DNA of 64,000 nucleotides from positions 28,057,446 to 28,121,445 of the forward strand of contig OZ012694.1 in assembly GCA_963942565.1 (NCBI GenBank), read 5' to 3'. Both the position numbers and the translations under genes were made by a program. Of the stretch, positions 47,148 through 60,425 are shown piece by piece (position 1 is the first letter of the stretch; every line of letters starts with the position of its first letter). This DNA is from Maea johnstoni. Its lineage: Eukaryota > Annelida > Polychaeta > Spionida > Magelonidae. A model generated the notes under the pieces. That model ran no database searches. It saw nothing but the letters and a program-made list of their open reading frames with translations, and was not told the origin of the DNA.

Positions 47148-49410
47148 TAAGGGGGCTCGGGACCTTCGCATCTTTAAATAGGGTTTTTTTTTGTTTTTTT
47201 GATATGTGAAAGCTGAAAAGGTTTGCTACTTATTCTTTTGAACTAGAACTCTCAACTAGAACTACAAATGACAAAAAAGGGAGTTTTTAAAAAGCTCTTT
47301 ACTAGAGGCCAGATCGCCTGAAGCACCATGCTGTGATGTTTATCTAAGATCTTAATATCCCCTCCTTATCTGATCACCCCTGGAAGGTGTGCTCTACTGG
47401 CTGATTGATGGGTACTGGGCCGGTCCAGAATGTGTATTCAAATGGTAGTATCCTGTTTACCCAGGAAACAGGCACCAAGCAGTTATGAGTGACCAATTCA
47501 TTGCAATTAGGGTATTGAATAAAAGGTGTGATTTTTGTGCATGAGCTGTCTGGCTTTACAGTTGCAGGTAAAACAGGTGAGGTAACACCAATCAAATGCT
47601 CCAGAAATAGTCTGGTGTGTGTCAGGTAGGGGCAGGATGTTTAGGATGCATGTTACCTAGGTGAACAGGGTTTCCTGTAGAGATATTCTGGTGTGTGTCT
47701 GGTAGGGGCAGGATGTTTAGGATGCATGTTACCTAGGTGAACAGGGTTTCCTGTAGAGATTAAGGGTTAGGAGAGAACATTCAGATGCGGACCCCAGGAC
47801 AGTGCAGAGTCTGAATGTTTCCTTACAATGGGAAGTAGCACCGGAAGGAAGAGAAAGAGGAAGAGGGCCTTCAGGAAGCTGCAGTGTGTGCATACTGCCT
47901 TGATGGAAAGTTAGAACTATGGAAAGACAGTAGAAGGCGACAACGACTTCAATAAGCCCTATTTTGGAGAAACTCAAACGAGGATTGTGATGGAAAGAGA
48001 ACAGACTTTCCTAGAAGTGACAAAAATGGACGATTTTATGCTATAAACATACAATCAGTTCTAGCAGGACGCCTGTGTGGAAATGGACATAATGCACTTC
48101 AAAAGTTCAGTGCAGTTATGGATCAACCTTCTCCAGTTGCCCTCAAAAATTTCAAGAAGCATGAATATCTATTCCCTATATCTTTTTATCAGAGAAAACC
48201 AACGCAGAGAAACCCTAATTAAACCCTACGTGCCTGTGTCTTCCCAAATCACCTTCGCTATTTTGGTTTTGTCTCAGTGAGCAGAGGTAATTTCAGAAAA
48301 AATACTTGAAGAGGATACTTTAATCAGAACCTTTCGAAGTCCCCAAATGTTATGTTGGTTTATCTTACCTACAGTTATACTCTGTTGATCAGCATCTAGT
48401 TAACAACTCTCCTCCAAATTGTTAGTTATTTCAATAATTATTCTATTTCAGTTAATTATTCATATGGTTAGAGCTTTATTCAGAAAGGTATTTGAAGAAG
48501 AAATGTTGATCAGTACCTAGCCACCTAACTCACAATGGATTTACCTCCAGACAGCCAATTAGCAATTAGTAGTCACTAATAGCTTGTTATCTTTCCTTAT
48601 CAGCTTGGGGAGGTGCACTCACCAGGGGGTGCCAGCCTCCTGACAGAAAGCTCAGAATCTTCTCTAAAAATCCCTTTTTATTCCAGTAATTTAAGTACCC
48701 AGTATACTATTAAATATTCAAACCATTCTACCAATGCAAACAAATAGTATTCATATTCCAAATTAACCCCTTAAGTTTTATAATGGAGCATAAAGTCATT
48801 TTAGAATGTATAAATGTATGGTTCACTTTGACTTGAGCTTTAGGCAGCTTTCTGAAATCACCATACTTCTCATTTTTGAAACAACCTCATTCATTCAATA
48901 TTGATCCCAGAGAGCTGAAATTTTGCTACACAATGAAAGACATCCTTGTGCACGGATAATTTTTTCATTTTCTTTATATCTGTTCTAGTTATTTCTAAAT
49001 CAGACTTCAAAAATGAAGGAAAGTGAAATTCTAGAAAAAAAATATTGATCATGACTTTTACTTGCTCTAAATTCCGTTCGGAACAAAAAATTAAAAAAGA
49101 TTTTTTTTAGCCATGCCTAAATATGTTTTCTATGAAACGTATAAATACCAACTGTCTTACACTTTTTATGAAGCCAGGAGGCTGTTTGCAATAACATATG
49201 TATTAGAAATCCACATGTATGTCTTTCGGCCCCACCCTGGAAAAAAAATTGTGAAGATGTCACAAGATAAGTTTAGAATATTTGACCTCTCCAGAATCTC
49301 AGCTTTCATAAAATATATAGTTTATGGGGTTTTCTTGTACATAGACCAAGATATTGGTCAATCTTTACATGAAAGTCACACTTAAAGAACGAAGGTCCCG
49401 AGCCCCCTAA
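47148..49410. mobile_element. PIF/Harbinger-like non-autonomous element, 2.26 kb, TAA target duplication
   Basis: GGGGGCTCGGGACCTTCG at 47151 and its exact inverse ending at 49407 are flanked by TAA on both sides (47148-47150 and 49408-49410), the TWA duplication typical of PIF/Harbinger. The interior has a 76-bp tandem duplication (from 47611 and 47687; GGTAGGGGCAGGATGTTTAG). It has no recognisable transposase or Myb-like frame, so it is non-autonomous or gutted. It starts just past the 3' end of the S3 SINE. Confidence 0.88.
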
Positions 49411-49654
49411 TTAACCTATGGAATGACGATTATTAGAATACGATCCTATTCGGTGCTATAATGTCAAAATTGCTACATGGTGTTGATATTCATTGCCATT
49501 CGAAAATTGCTTAAAGCAGTCTCACCTAGATCGTGCATTAAGCTTGACAACAATTATTATAACAACAGGGGTCAAATTATTGGAGTTAAAATCATTTTTA
49601 AAAATGGGGTTAAATTACTAGAAGAGGGTTCATGCAGTATAGTGTAGCCAAGGG
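49411..49654. other. no recognised feature
   Basis: Short spacer between two mobile elements. Confidence 0.4.
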
Positions 49655-50010
49655 GAAAAAGTAGCTCAGTTGGTTAGGTGACCGATTAGTAATCAGTAGG
49701 TCGCTGGTTCAATTTCCGGCCAGGGCACTTTGGTCTTTTCTTTGGCAAGACAGTTTATTCCATATTGCCTCAGTCTACCCAGCTGAAAAATGGGTACCTT
49801 TTATAGCATTTCTCGAATAATGCTTTCTTATCAAGATAGATCCTTTTGTGCGAGTCCATTTTGCTTCGCAGATAAGTCTGAGTTACCATGTGAATACGCA
49901 TCCCTCCCATGGTAATACATGTACATGGGGATTGTCCTTCGCCTGTGCTGCCATCAAACGGCTGAACAAAACACTACTGAGCACTTAAAGCACTAATAGC
50001 ATAATAGTCT
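49655..50010 (+). mobile_element. S4 tRNA-derived SINE
   Basis: GTAGCTCAGTTGGTTAGG (box A) and GGTCGCTGGTTCAATTTCC (box B) form a good tRNA-like head of about 75 nt. A body follows: AGTCTACCCAGCTGAAAAATGGGTACC, quoted here only by its CAGTCTACCCAGC and AAATGGGTACC parts, and a 3' end near GAGCACTTAAAGCACTAATAG. The attached non-tRNA body and imperfect box B argue for a SINE rather than a tRNA gene. Only copy in the window. Confidence 0.75.
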
Positions 50011-51300
50011 TGATATTCTAATAGAGTGTGCATTAACCCTATGTAGCATATATGTCTGTATCTGTATCGATCATACGAAATTCATATGAAAGGTACATGT
50101 TAACTTTGAACAACAAAACACATAGAAAGTACAACGCAACTTTACACAAGAAAAGAGCATTTAAGTTGGGTCATAACGACCCTCGTGCATCATCGTTCCT
50201 TATGTTGTGGACTTGGTAGGGTTAATTCGGCCGGTTTCCTCTTCTTATAATGGAGTGTGAGGCGGTTGCCGGGATAACCTGTTATGCTTATTACGTCTTC
50301 TGAGAAAATACGATGTTAGGTTACACTGAGACAATTACTTTTGTTGTGATTTTCGCTACAGGAGCTGTTGTTAATCACCTCATAATGTAGCCTAGATTTC
50401 TAGGCTGTCATATGCATTTGTCTGTTGTTTATTTTTGTTACCAAGCGCCAAATAGTCTAGGTGGTGCCATCCATCTACCATGCCAATTGACAAACCTTCT
50501 CCATTTTCGGGACCTTTAGACCTTTTGTTACTTAGTTACCAAATCAAAGTAAACTACAATGACAGCATTGGGGTACATTAAGACATTTATGAGTGGTGAA
50601 CCTCTGTTCTGAGCTAATCATTATAAACGTTAAAGTCAAGTTAGCTTCCCTTAATCCAAAATAGAAATAGAACCTTTGCCATCTGGAGGCCGAGAAAGAA
50701 CACCATTTATAGCGCTTATGTTGCCGGGTTACAGACGCTTACCCTGGTTTTTCCTATTAGTGGAATAGCCAGTTTCATGTATATATATGATGATATAGGG
50801 TGTATCATAGACTAACAGTAATAATCAGACACATTAGTTTTTATCGTGATATTTCTTTATATGTGTCCCGAAAATTACGCTAGAAAGCCAAGCGTTGTCC
50901 TGTGACGACTGGAGATGAATTGGAAGATCCTTCTCTAACCGCCTGCTTCAGCGATATTTGTGAGTGATGCCACCCTTTGACGACTAAGTGAACTAAACTG
51001 CTTCAATGCGAACAAGTACAAAATTAATATAGGCAATCGCAAGTTGAAATACAGCCCAATGAAATCAAACATTTACCAGCATGATAATTTCATGAATCAA
51101 CATTGATAATGTATAGTGAATAATTCATTTATTGATATAGCAGAATCAGTATATAACATTCAATGATATTTGATTTCCAGGGTACATGGTGAATGTTTAT
51201 GTCCTACACCTACACGGCTCAAGTTTCCCTCACTGTCCTGCATTATTTGACATATGAATATACCTTAAAACTAGATGGTACATTTATAGATAGTGATTGG
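50011..51300. other. relative of the 30627-30859 insertion at about 50385-50480 (minus), otherwise nothing
   Basis: GCCTAGATTTCTAGGCTGTC, CCAAATAGTCTAGGTGGTGC and CATCTA match the reverse complement of the R2-inserted element, with an internal stretch missing. The remainder up to the N gap is featureless. Confidence 0.5.
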
Positions 51301-51500
51301 NNNNNNNNNNNNNNNNNNNNNNNNNNNNNNNNNNNNNNNNNNNNNNNNNNNNNNNNNNNNNNNNNNNNNNNNNNNNNNNNNNNNNNNNNNNNNNNNNNNN
51401 NNNNNNNNNNNNNNNNNNNNNNNNNNNNNNNNNNNNNNNNNNNNNNNNNNNNNNNNNNNNNNNNNNNNNNNNNNNNNNNNNNNNNNNNNNNNNNNNNNNN
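51301..51500. other. assembly gap (200 N)
   Basis: Exactly 200 N. It separates unique sequence from the first base of duplicated block B, so the order and distance of block B relative to block A rest on scaffolding. Confidence 0.99.
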
Positions 51501-52341
51501 CAACTTGAGATTTAAGCTAAAGTTCACAGATTATTTGAAGGAGAGTTGTTGTTTGGCTTCTGATCTGAATTTCTCCACAAAAATGCTTTTGTAAGTAAAA
51601 TATTTCCAAAATCATCAGACCTGTTTTTGGCCGCTCTGAGTGTAAATGAGTTAATACAATAAAAAGTCAATTAACACACGAATAATGCAGATCATAATTT
51701 CAGATTTAGACACACACACACTTGTGAAAGTAGACTCACTGAACAACCTCTACGTAGAATAACAATAACCCAGACTGAACATCAAAGGCCAAAGCTAATT
51801 CGGATGCACATAAGTTTATTGTTGATAATTATCAAACGAGAGCACATTTACTAGGAGTAGCCCCAACACTTCATTCAGGATTAGTTCCTATCACAGCTTG
51901 AGCAGTAATATGCCATCAGTCCTAGGTGCTCAGAGTTAATATAGTGAGACGTATAAATATCTAGGTGGACACATGCAGAAATACATTGGGATTTAGCTGT
52001 GAAAATAGTATGTTTATAGAATAACAAGAGCGAATGTACTAGTTTCTTTGAATGTACTAGTTATTGATATATGCCATTATGCTGTAAACTTGTTTCTGTG
52101 TCCTTTTTGGACTTGCTTGACAATAAAAATATTTACAAACTTAAAAAAGAATAACAAGAGCGACTAGCCAGAAAATATCAAGGAATGTAATTAGGGTTAA
52201 TATAAAAACAACTACGATCTAGATCAGAAGTAGCAGATCAAATTCAAATTGTCGAAGATTTCTAAGGTCAACTACCAAACGATTAAATCAAATTAACCTT
52301 TTACAACCTTGGACCTAATTTGATAACAGTACATCACATAA

Positions 52342-52495
52342 GAGTATTTGAATTTCGCTTATCGAAACTCTTACCGCGACACTACGGCAAGACTGCTAAT
52401 AGGCAGTTATTAAGGTTGGAGGAAATTGCAGTACAATCATCCTAACCCAAGTCACTGGTTACTTCCTCACATGCTCCGAGCCTCATGTGATCCAG
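52342..52495 (-). mobile_element. old S1 SINE remnant, copy B
   Basis: Counterpart of 29097-29250, with the same decayed S1 blocks. Confidence 0.6.
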
Positions 52496-52595
52496 GGGAT
52501 TTGGCTCTTGTGAAACAGTGAACAGTCGGGCGTCATGCCTTTAGAAACTCGGCAATCAAAGCAGTCCCACTGATTCAAAATATGTATTATACATT

Positions 52596-52597
<2 letters not shown>

Positions 52598-52652
<55 letters not shown>
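52598..52652. repeat. (GA)n microsatellite, copy B
   Basis: About 55 bp, roughly 19 bp shorter than in block A. Confidence 0.97.
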
Positions 52653-52653
<1 letters not shown>

Positions 52654-53372
52654 GCCATATCTCGCATAGCACGTGAATGCAACCATGCGTTCAGTACTAT
52701 AAAGGTATATGTAATCTACTACGTACACTTCCTACGGCCGCCAAGTCATTTTGGTTATTTTGGGTCTGACCCACTTATACCTGCATCGTCACCGTGACCC
52801 AGGCGGTGAGAGTCAGGGCGAAGGGTGCACACACATACTAGATCCCGTACCTTCCATGATACCTCAAAAACATCGAACACTGAGGGAGACCACTAGCAAT
52901 ACACTAGGATGCATACACAGCCTGTCACCTACACAGTTCTTGGGACTGGTGAAATGAAGGTAAGCTGGACATATGAAAACTCATAGCTCGCACCTGTATA
53001 TTGTGTACGTCTTTTCGAATGTCTTATTATTATATGCCCTGTGAGTTTGTTGTATCTAACTCAGTAACAGGACCCGTAGTGGTTGCCTCTACCGTTGGGA
53101 CTTTGGGACTTTGGGACTCCCATTACGGGGATCAGCATACTCCTGGACTAGCCTAGTAGATTGAAACCTTTGTCTGTCATGAAGATGGGTTTTGACAAAT
53201 ATCCTCTTCTTCTTCCTGGATATATACTTCTCCCTGGTCCTCATATCATTATGCATCGTCCACAGCTTAGGACAAATACGTCTTGAAATAGGAAGTTCCA
53301 GTATCAAGAGGGTGTTTATAAAGTGCGAGTGAAATTCCTATTTCTTATACGTCAGACTTAGTTCACATATTC

Positions 53373-53376
<4 letters not shown>

Positions 53377-53422
<46 letters not shown>
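53377..53422. repeat. (GA)n microsatellite, copy B
   Basis: About 46 bp, roughly 20 bp shorter than in block A. Confidence 0.97.
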
Positions 53423-53428
<6 letters not shown>

Positions 53429-53743
53429 TGGAGCTTGGGCGAATCCGTGGTGCACGCTAGGATGACGCTGTAGGAGAATATCGTCAAGACGTTTTGATCA
53501 TTCCTGGATTATTACTAACCATGGCGATAAATGGCAGCACAGTCTATTACCAAAAAAGCAAATCATTTGGAAAAGTAGAAATTTGAAATTATTTGAGGAT
53601 CGATGGATCTTTTAAATTAAATACTTCTCAAGATGGCAATACGTTATCAAGATATTCCCATATTGGCCATATATTGCATGTGCTCTAAATGGGTATCGGT
53701 GTTTTATAGTTTTTCTTTCTTTCTCTTCAAAACTCACCTATAC

Positions 53744-54187
53744 TTAACCCGTATCCTGCTGGTGGCTAATTTGGCCTGTACAAAATGATGCAAAAGAAAT
53801 GGCAAAATGACTGTAGCCCTGGCACATGGTTATTCATTATAGCTTGTGTTTGGTCATCTAAGATTTACTAGGTTCCTAGTTCCTAAACATTGACATCCCC
53901 TTCTATGCTGACCAAGCGGTGTGGTGTAGTACCAGGTATAGTAGATAGATGGCAGCAGCTGATCCTCCTATAACTCCTTGTGAGATAAGTGTAAACTAAA
54001 TGGACCATTATGGCCACCTAGAATATTTGGTGCTAACAAAAAATACATATAACAGCCTAGAAATCTAGGCTAGGGTATTCATCTGAGAGTACGTAGAGAG
54101 AGAGCCATCCAATGAATACCAACATTTTCAAAAGTCGTTACATCCTTGTGCTTTGGAAGAGCGTAGCCTCAGCATTGGAAGGGTTAA
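53744..54187 (+). mobile_element. R2 TTAA MITE with insertion, copy B
   Basis: Counterpart of 30535-30972, including the inserted element. Here its motif reads TAGATGGCAGCAGCT (53946). Confidence 0.85.
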
Positions 54188-54395
54188 GGCTTATCCTGCT
54201 GGTGGCTCATTTGGCCGATACAAAATGATGCAAAAAAGCTGAAAATGACTGAAACCCTGGCACATGGGTACTCATCTGAGAGTACCCAGCGAGAGCTATC
54301 CAATGATCACCAACATGGCAGGGTTTCGATGGACATCGGAAATCGTTGCATCCTTTTGCTTTGTACGAAAGTAGCTTTAGCATTGGAAGGGTTAA
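54184..54395 (+). mobile_element. second R2 TTAA MITE, copy B
   Basis: Counterpart of 30969-31181, again sharing one TTAA (54184-54187) with its neighbour. Confidence 0.87.
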
Positions 54396-55088
54396 GTGAA
54401 TAAGCAACGGTTATCAAATTAAAGAGTCCAGTGTTTGCGCCATGGAACGCCTGTGTTATTTTTGTCAGAGAGGATCTGTGCGAGACGTGGACACTTCCGC
54501 TTAAACTGGGTTAGTGGCATAGTGCCCGGACAAACATACTCGGGCTGTGAAGTACAATAGCACCCCTGCACATTCAGCGTTAACACTTGGCAGTTACCTG
54601 TATGTGGAGGTATTAGACACCGGTCTGTCTGTCCACGTATTATTCTAAATCGTGATGATGTTATAGACACCATCGGCTGATGTGAGTAGGATGTGAGTAG
54701 GTATTTTCTAGTGTCTCTAATTTCTCATGAATATACTCATTTTTATTTCCCAATCTGCAACAAGGTACATTTTCAAGGTATCTCTGTGGGCGTGTTAGTT
54801 GATACCGTTTCTTCAGCATGCATGCCTAATCCTGACCAGTCAGTGGCGAATGGAGGAGGAAACTTGATCGCCTGGTGAGATTCACCAACGCGTCTTTACC
54901 TTATTCTGTCAACGTCTCTATAGTTCAACACGACACAAAACGCTTGCAGGGAGTGACTATCATCTTGGGAAGATTCGATTTCTCTTCCCTGGGACTTGAT
55001 ACGCAGAAACTGTTGTGGCACTTATCAGTCTCAAACAATTGCCCACGGCCCGTTCTATCACTCTAAGTGCCTGTTGCCAACTACTTGG

Positions 55089-55305
55089 GGCCTGCCCTAA
55101 TGGCTGAGTGGTCTAATGTACTGCCCTTAATTACTTGCTGTGTCTCCGATTTCAAATACCAGCCAGGGCATGGGAGAAAGGTGTCAGTGACTTAACGTAA
55201 AGGAATGGCCTCCGCCAGGTACTCCAGATTCCTCCACCCCTCACAACTGGCTAGTCACGACTTAGATATGGCAGAAAAGGTAATGATAAGCGTAATCCAA
55301 AATTT
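55089..55305 (+). mobile_element. degenerate S1 SINE, copy B
   Basis: Counterpart of 31875-32090. It keeps GGCTGAGTGGTCTAATG and CCAGGTACTCCAGATTCC. Confidence 0.8.
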
Positions 55306-56258
55306 CCAATTGATCCACCTGTACCGTGTCAGTAGGGAAATATGCTTGTTAACAAAAGTTCATAGGCAGGAGGAAATGATCATATATCCTTGTGATATGT
55401 GGATACGTGGCAGTAGGGAAAATAAGCTTGTTAAAATAAGTTCATGGGCAAGAGGAGATGATCATATAAGCATGTGATATGTCTCAAATGGTTTATAATG
55501 TCATCTAACGTTACTGTTCTGCCTTATTAAGGCGGTAACGTGACTAGTCATGCACAGAAGAAACCCACATTGTGCTCCCTAAAGAAGTGCCCTCCAATCG
55601 AACAGTTTATCTGGTTTCATCACCCTTGGTTTCACATATCTGCTTTAAGAGTGCACTTGATCTACTAACATAATGTCGTGTCGTTTTATTTACTGCATCT
55701 GAAGTATGTTTACCCAATGCCCAATGGTAAGGTTAAGAGCTCTTCTTTTTAAAGGGGTTCGCCACCAACTTTTTAGGGGTGGCCTAGAATATAACACGGA
55801 GCACTATTTGTATATGTGGACACTACCCATAGCACGAACGATGACAGGATATTTATTGAAAACTCCTCAAGATCTCTCCCTTTTATTGGGCGACTGACGA
55901 TAAAGAAAGAGCATGAAGTGAATTTTTGTTTTATCAATTTACTTAATTTTCGTTTTAGATGTGCTGTATAGGATCAATCAAAAAACAACTATGGTGTAAG
56001 GTTATAGGGGAGAACAAAGACTAGAAAAGAATGAACAGTTGCACATGTTTGCTAAGATAGTTTTCACTTCACTATGTAAGGTACTTATAAAAATAAAAAG
56101 AACAAAGGGAGAGTGCTCGATACATAATTTACATAACTTCGTATTGATTCCTAAGGAAATGCATGCGAGAAGTTGTATAATAGTCCGAATAACTTCTTCG
56201 ATTATCAGCGATGCCAAAAATGAACTGCTTTAAGAAAAATCGTTGACATCTGAAATGC

Positions 56259-56525
56259 TTCAATCGGATTTGGGGGCCTGCTCTGACGGCTGTGTGGTCT
56301 AAGGCGCCGCCACTGACTGCACGCTGTCTCTCACCATTACATGGGTTCGAATCCCGGCCTGGGCATGTGGGAAAGTTGCCAGTGACTTGGAGTTAAGCAG
56401 TGGTTTTCGCCGGGTACTCCGGTTTCCTCCACTACTTACAACTGGCTAGTCACGAATTAGCCACATTTGGCATAAATGTGACGAAAAACGAAATCCAAAA
56501 AAATAAAAAATTCAATCGGATTTGG
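56259..56525 (+). mobile_element. S1 SINE, full length, copy B
   Basis: Same site and same TTCAATCGGATTTGG duplication as block A (left copy 56259-56273), almost identical in sequence, so it inserted before the blocks diverged. Confidence 0.95.
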
Positions 56526-57182
56526 TGTTAGGTGCCTAAATCGTTGAAAATCATGTGTAGTTATCTACAGGCTATACAGTCTACCTTAGACCCTGAGATC
56601 TTGAGAAACTGACATCATGTCAGCATCCTTACTTTTGAATAAAATGTTTCGGAACAGGTTGGTTTCTTAGCGACTGGCAAGTTACACGTCACAACAATTG
56701 TCGATATCTTCTAATGGCATAAAAAGCCAGCCACATTACAGAAGCAGCATTGGTTAAGGGGCTGAATGACATTGATCCATTATTTCTGTGGAATCATACA
56801 GCCGGACAAATCTATTTTAATAGGACATGTCAAAAGCACTCACGGATGCCTTCATATTTTTACTCAAGTTGGATTGAAAAATGTGTTTTGATGTCTTTTT
56901 CCTCATTTCTAAAGGGCTTGAAGAAAAGCTTATGATACTCATGTTGGGTAAACTGAGAAGAGGAAGTAAATCATTCCTTTCTTATTCAATCATTATTGAC
57001 TAGAAACATCCATAGGTATACGTGTATTAAGGTACAATATTCAGGTGGAACCATTCGCTTACTTTCATAGAACCATCAGAAATAGAGGTTGCATCACAAG
57101 TGGATTGAAAGAGAAGGTATTGATTGGGTATATCGATTATAACATAGTAGAGTTTCTGGAGTTTGGCTGGCCTATCGGTATA

Positions 57183-57454
57183 GAGGGGATCCGCCGTGGC
57201 CTAGTGATCACGATGACTGGCTCCCAAGCATCAGTTCGCAGGTTTCGAATCTACGCTGGATCCCTAAGCAGTCGCTGTATAAATATGTGGCGTTGAGTAG
57301 GGCTGCCTATGGTTCTTTTGCAACTAAAATACCTCTTGGAATTATTCATGAAGACTAGGGAATTTCTTTCCAGTTCCAGGTTTCCATCTCGTAGCGATAT
57401 GACTTAAGCTGTTGAAAGTGACATAAAACCCCATTCCTTCCTTCCGATCGGTAT
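57183..57454 (+). mobile_element. S3 SINE, copy B
   Basis: Counterpart of 33961-34232 with only a few base differences. Confidence 0.85.
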
Positions 57455-57628
57455 CGATTGTGACGTCCCTGTCTGGTCGTATGACACCAATCACACATCA
57501 GCACGTGAGTTCCTGGGGGGAGGGGGGGGGGCGGGGTCAGTTGATGACGGCCAAATGACTAACAATCTCTCTGCCCAACCCTGACAACAAGGAAAGAGCA
57601 ATCCACAGAACGGGCCAAGGAGCTTGCC

Positions 57629-58477
57629 TACTGTATAACTGGTTAATTTGGCGTGTACTTAAGTTTTCCAAAGAATATTTTCCCTGTAATTATTTAGGCG
57701 TCTGGAGCAGTCAGAACAACGCCATCTATATTTAGGCATAGAAACCAATGACTGACGTACCTATTAGGCCGCCATCTTGCTTTTTCGGGAGCAAGCAATA
57801 GCTCCATAACTAGGCAGGAGTTTCCCCAAATTTGGACCGGTAAGTATGTGAATTATAATATGATACCATGGTAACGTTTTCAAAAGTTACCAATGTATCA
57901 TATCATAATGATTTTGTGAAGTTATTCCTTGTATTTTTCTTCGTATCAGCATTGGACCTTCACACTGATGCCGTATATACTTTACCAACTATATATTAAA
58001 TTCTTGCCGTATATCTCATTCTGATAATTATCAACATGCACATACATGTATGTTGATAATTGATAAAAAATTTAACAGCGCAACATATGTCCATTTCAAT
58101 TATACGATGACAATATAAGCAGTTGGCCGCCATCTTAATTTTCGTCTGATGCTATCAATGGCTTATAATTTGGCAGGGGTTTCCTCAAAATTGCCCAGCT
58201 GACTATGTGAATTATAATATAATATCTTGGTAACTTATTCATAAGTTACCAATGTATCATATTATAATGGTTTTATGAAGTTATTGTATCTATTTCTCTT
58301 TGTTTCAGCTGCAACCGTCAAGGAGTGAAATTCATATAATGCTGCCAACTGCAGCTCCCCCAGCGACCCTGAAAGGAACTAAAACTGTATTTTTATGCGA
58401 TCTTTAATTTGGCGTTGATGGGCATTCGCCAAAAAATGCCAAATTAAAAACCAAGCCAAGTTAACCAGTTATACAGT
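57629..58477. mobile_element. TA-flanked element with intron-like modules, copy B
   Basis: Both termini read CTGTATAACTGGTTAA-type sequence with TA flanks. Module 1 keeps GTAAGT (57840) and the acceptor (to 57949). Module 2 has CT instead of GT at its donor (58199). Confidence 0.85.
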
Positions 58478-60425
58478 ATACAAAACAGACCTGTCACGAG
58501 GGGACCGTCAACTCAGAGTTGACCCCCTAGACTGGCCCTATATCTCATGGATCGCTCTGATTCATGGGTATTTGCCTCCCTTTGGGCTCTGGTCCTCTGC
58601 CATGGCCATGCAACTAGTCTCACAGGCGATTATGCACCTGCATGGCAGAAGGGGGTATCTGTCCCACACCTACATTGATGATCTTGGGGGCATGGAGGGT
58701 ACCGAGCACAGGGCAGAGGAGGCACTGAGCACTCTCCATGGTATCATGGACGACCTGGGGGTAGTTTAGGCAGAGTCTAAGATTTGTCGCTCCTCACAAG
58801 TCATGGGGTGGCTTAGCATCTACTTTAATACAAAAGAGACGTACGTAGCCATACCCCGAGAGAAACTGGAGGAAATAATGACATGTTTAGAGTCATGGTG
58901 AGGCAGGACCAGAGCTACTAAAAGAGAAATGCAATCGCTATTGGGACTACTGAATTTGTGGCCAGCGTGGCCACCCTACGAGGTTATTAACAAATAGGAT
59001 GTTGGATGCCCTCAGGGAGGCCAGCTGGACCTGCACCTTGGTGGTATCATGGCAATTCAAACAGGATGTCCAGTTCATCCTGGACCTCCTGCCCATTTTC
59101 AAAGGCAGGAAAATGATGGACAATTGCTGCCATATCAACACCAAGTGGAGCTAGAAGTGTGCCTCTCGGGGAGGTAGCAGGTGATCGATTTTATGCTGCC
59201 TGATTCCCGTAGGACATGCAAAAAGCAGGCCACACAATAGCCTACAATGTATGTGGGGCTTTTTAAGGTGTGTGTGTGGGGGGGGGGGGGTTGAATTCAG
59301 AGTTATTTACCCTACCCCCACAGATTCTGAATTTTGGTGGGGAGGGGGTGGGGGATGCTGAATTTTGAATTATTTAAGCAGGTCAAAAAATATTTTGAGC
59401 ACACACGCATCAAAAGTATACTTGTTCATGCACGAGGACCCATACTTGGCAGCCGCGACAGGGCTCACGTCCCCCCTGGAATATATCAAGCATCAGAAAT
59501 GTCCGTTAGAGGAGCATTCAGGGGACACACTACCCATGATTACTTTCTTTTTTCTGTTACAGGTTCGGCAACACTGTAGATATGAGCCCAGGTGAGACAA
59601 ACTAAAGCTTCTTCACCTGACACAGCGGCTTATCATGCTTTGCACCTTAGGCTTTTTCTTTCCTTCATTGTTTTCTTTGCTCTTCAGCCATTCCAAGCAT
59701 CCCTCTCTACCCTACTTGCTTTCATTGAGATTTTGGCGAGTGAGTTCAAGTGCCCCAAAACGGTCTGAAACGTGTTGGCCTCAATCAAGTCTTTTCATGA
59801 GAGGGTATCTCCTTGTTCCATCATGTACGGGTGCATTTAGCTACATGCTCCTTGGCCTTCAAACTGCGTACGCATATCAGGCAGCCCCCCCCCCCCCCCC
59901 CCCCCTTTCCCTTTGGTACTCCTTCAGCCCCTAGCGACATTGGGCCCTGGCCTTTCGAGCGCTCTTTGTTTTGGCTTTCTTAATATTTGACAGATTGGGT
60001 TTGCTGGTGCCGGTCAAGGCCCGTGTTTTCAATGCGTATAGATGTCTGACCATGAGGGATGTGTGGATGTCAGGGGACAGTGCTTATTTTTGGTTGAAGT
60101 TCTCTAAGACACAACAGCGTGCCCAGTTATGTGTGTCGGAAAGCCCCCTCTTTGCAGCTTTTTTCCCTGGCTCACAGATGGCGTAGTCGCTTACACAGGC
60201 GCAGGTTGGAGCCTTTTTGGCCCAGGCGCTGGTCCGTTTGAAGCTGCCGCCCTCAGCGTTTTCCTTCCACTGTCAGGCAGTGGGCTGTTCCTTGGCCTTT
60301 GAGAGGGGCGGAGCAGAATCATTTTTGGCATTGCACGTTGACTGGAGGAGCGACGCAATCAGGGCTTACTGCACCGCTTCAACAGCGCGCAGGAGGGTGG
60401 CTCCCCCCCCCCCCCCCCTTATTAC
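58460..60425 (+). mobile_element. DIRS-order retroelement fossil, copy B
   Basis: Same element and site as 35405-36985. It shows the PFGLWSSAMA and YIDDLGG reverse transcriptase blocks (about 58570-58760) and the VDWRSDAI recombinase-like block (about 60330-60360). It is longer overall than copy A, broken in several places, with no intact polyprotein. Between the two blocks the fossil differs more than its flanks do. Confidence 0.7.

Noticed and set aside
49660-49735. tRNA gene candidate with box A and box B
   Set aside because: Box B is imperfect (GGTTCAATTTCC), I could not fold a good acceptor stem, and a SINE body follows directly; called S4 SINE instead.
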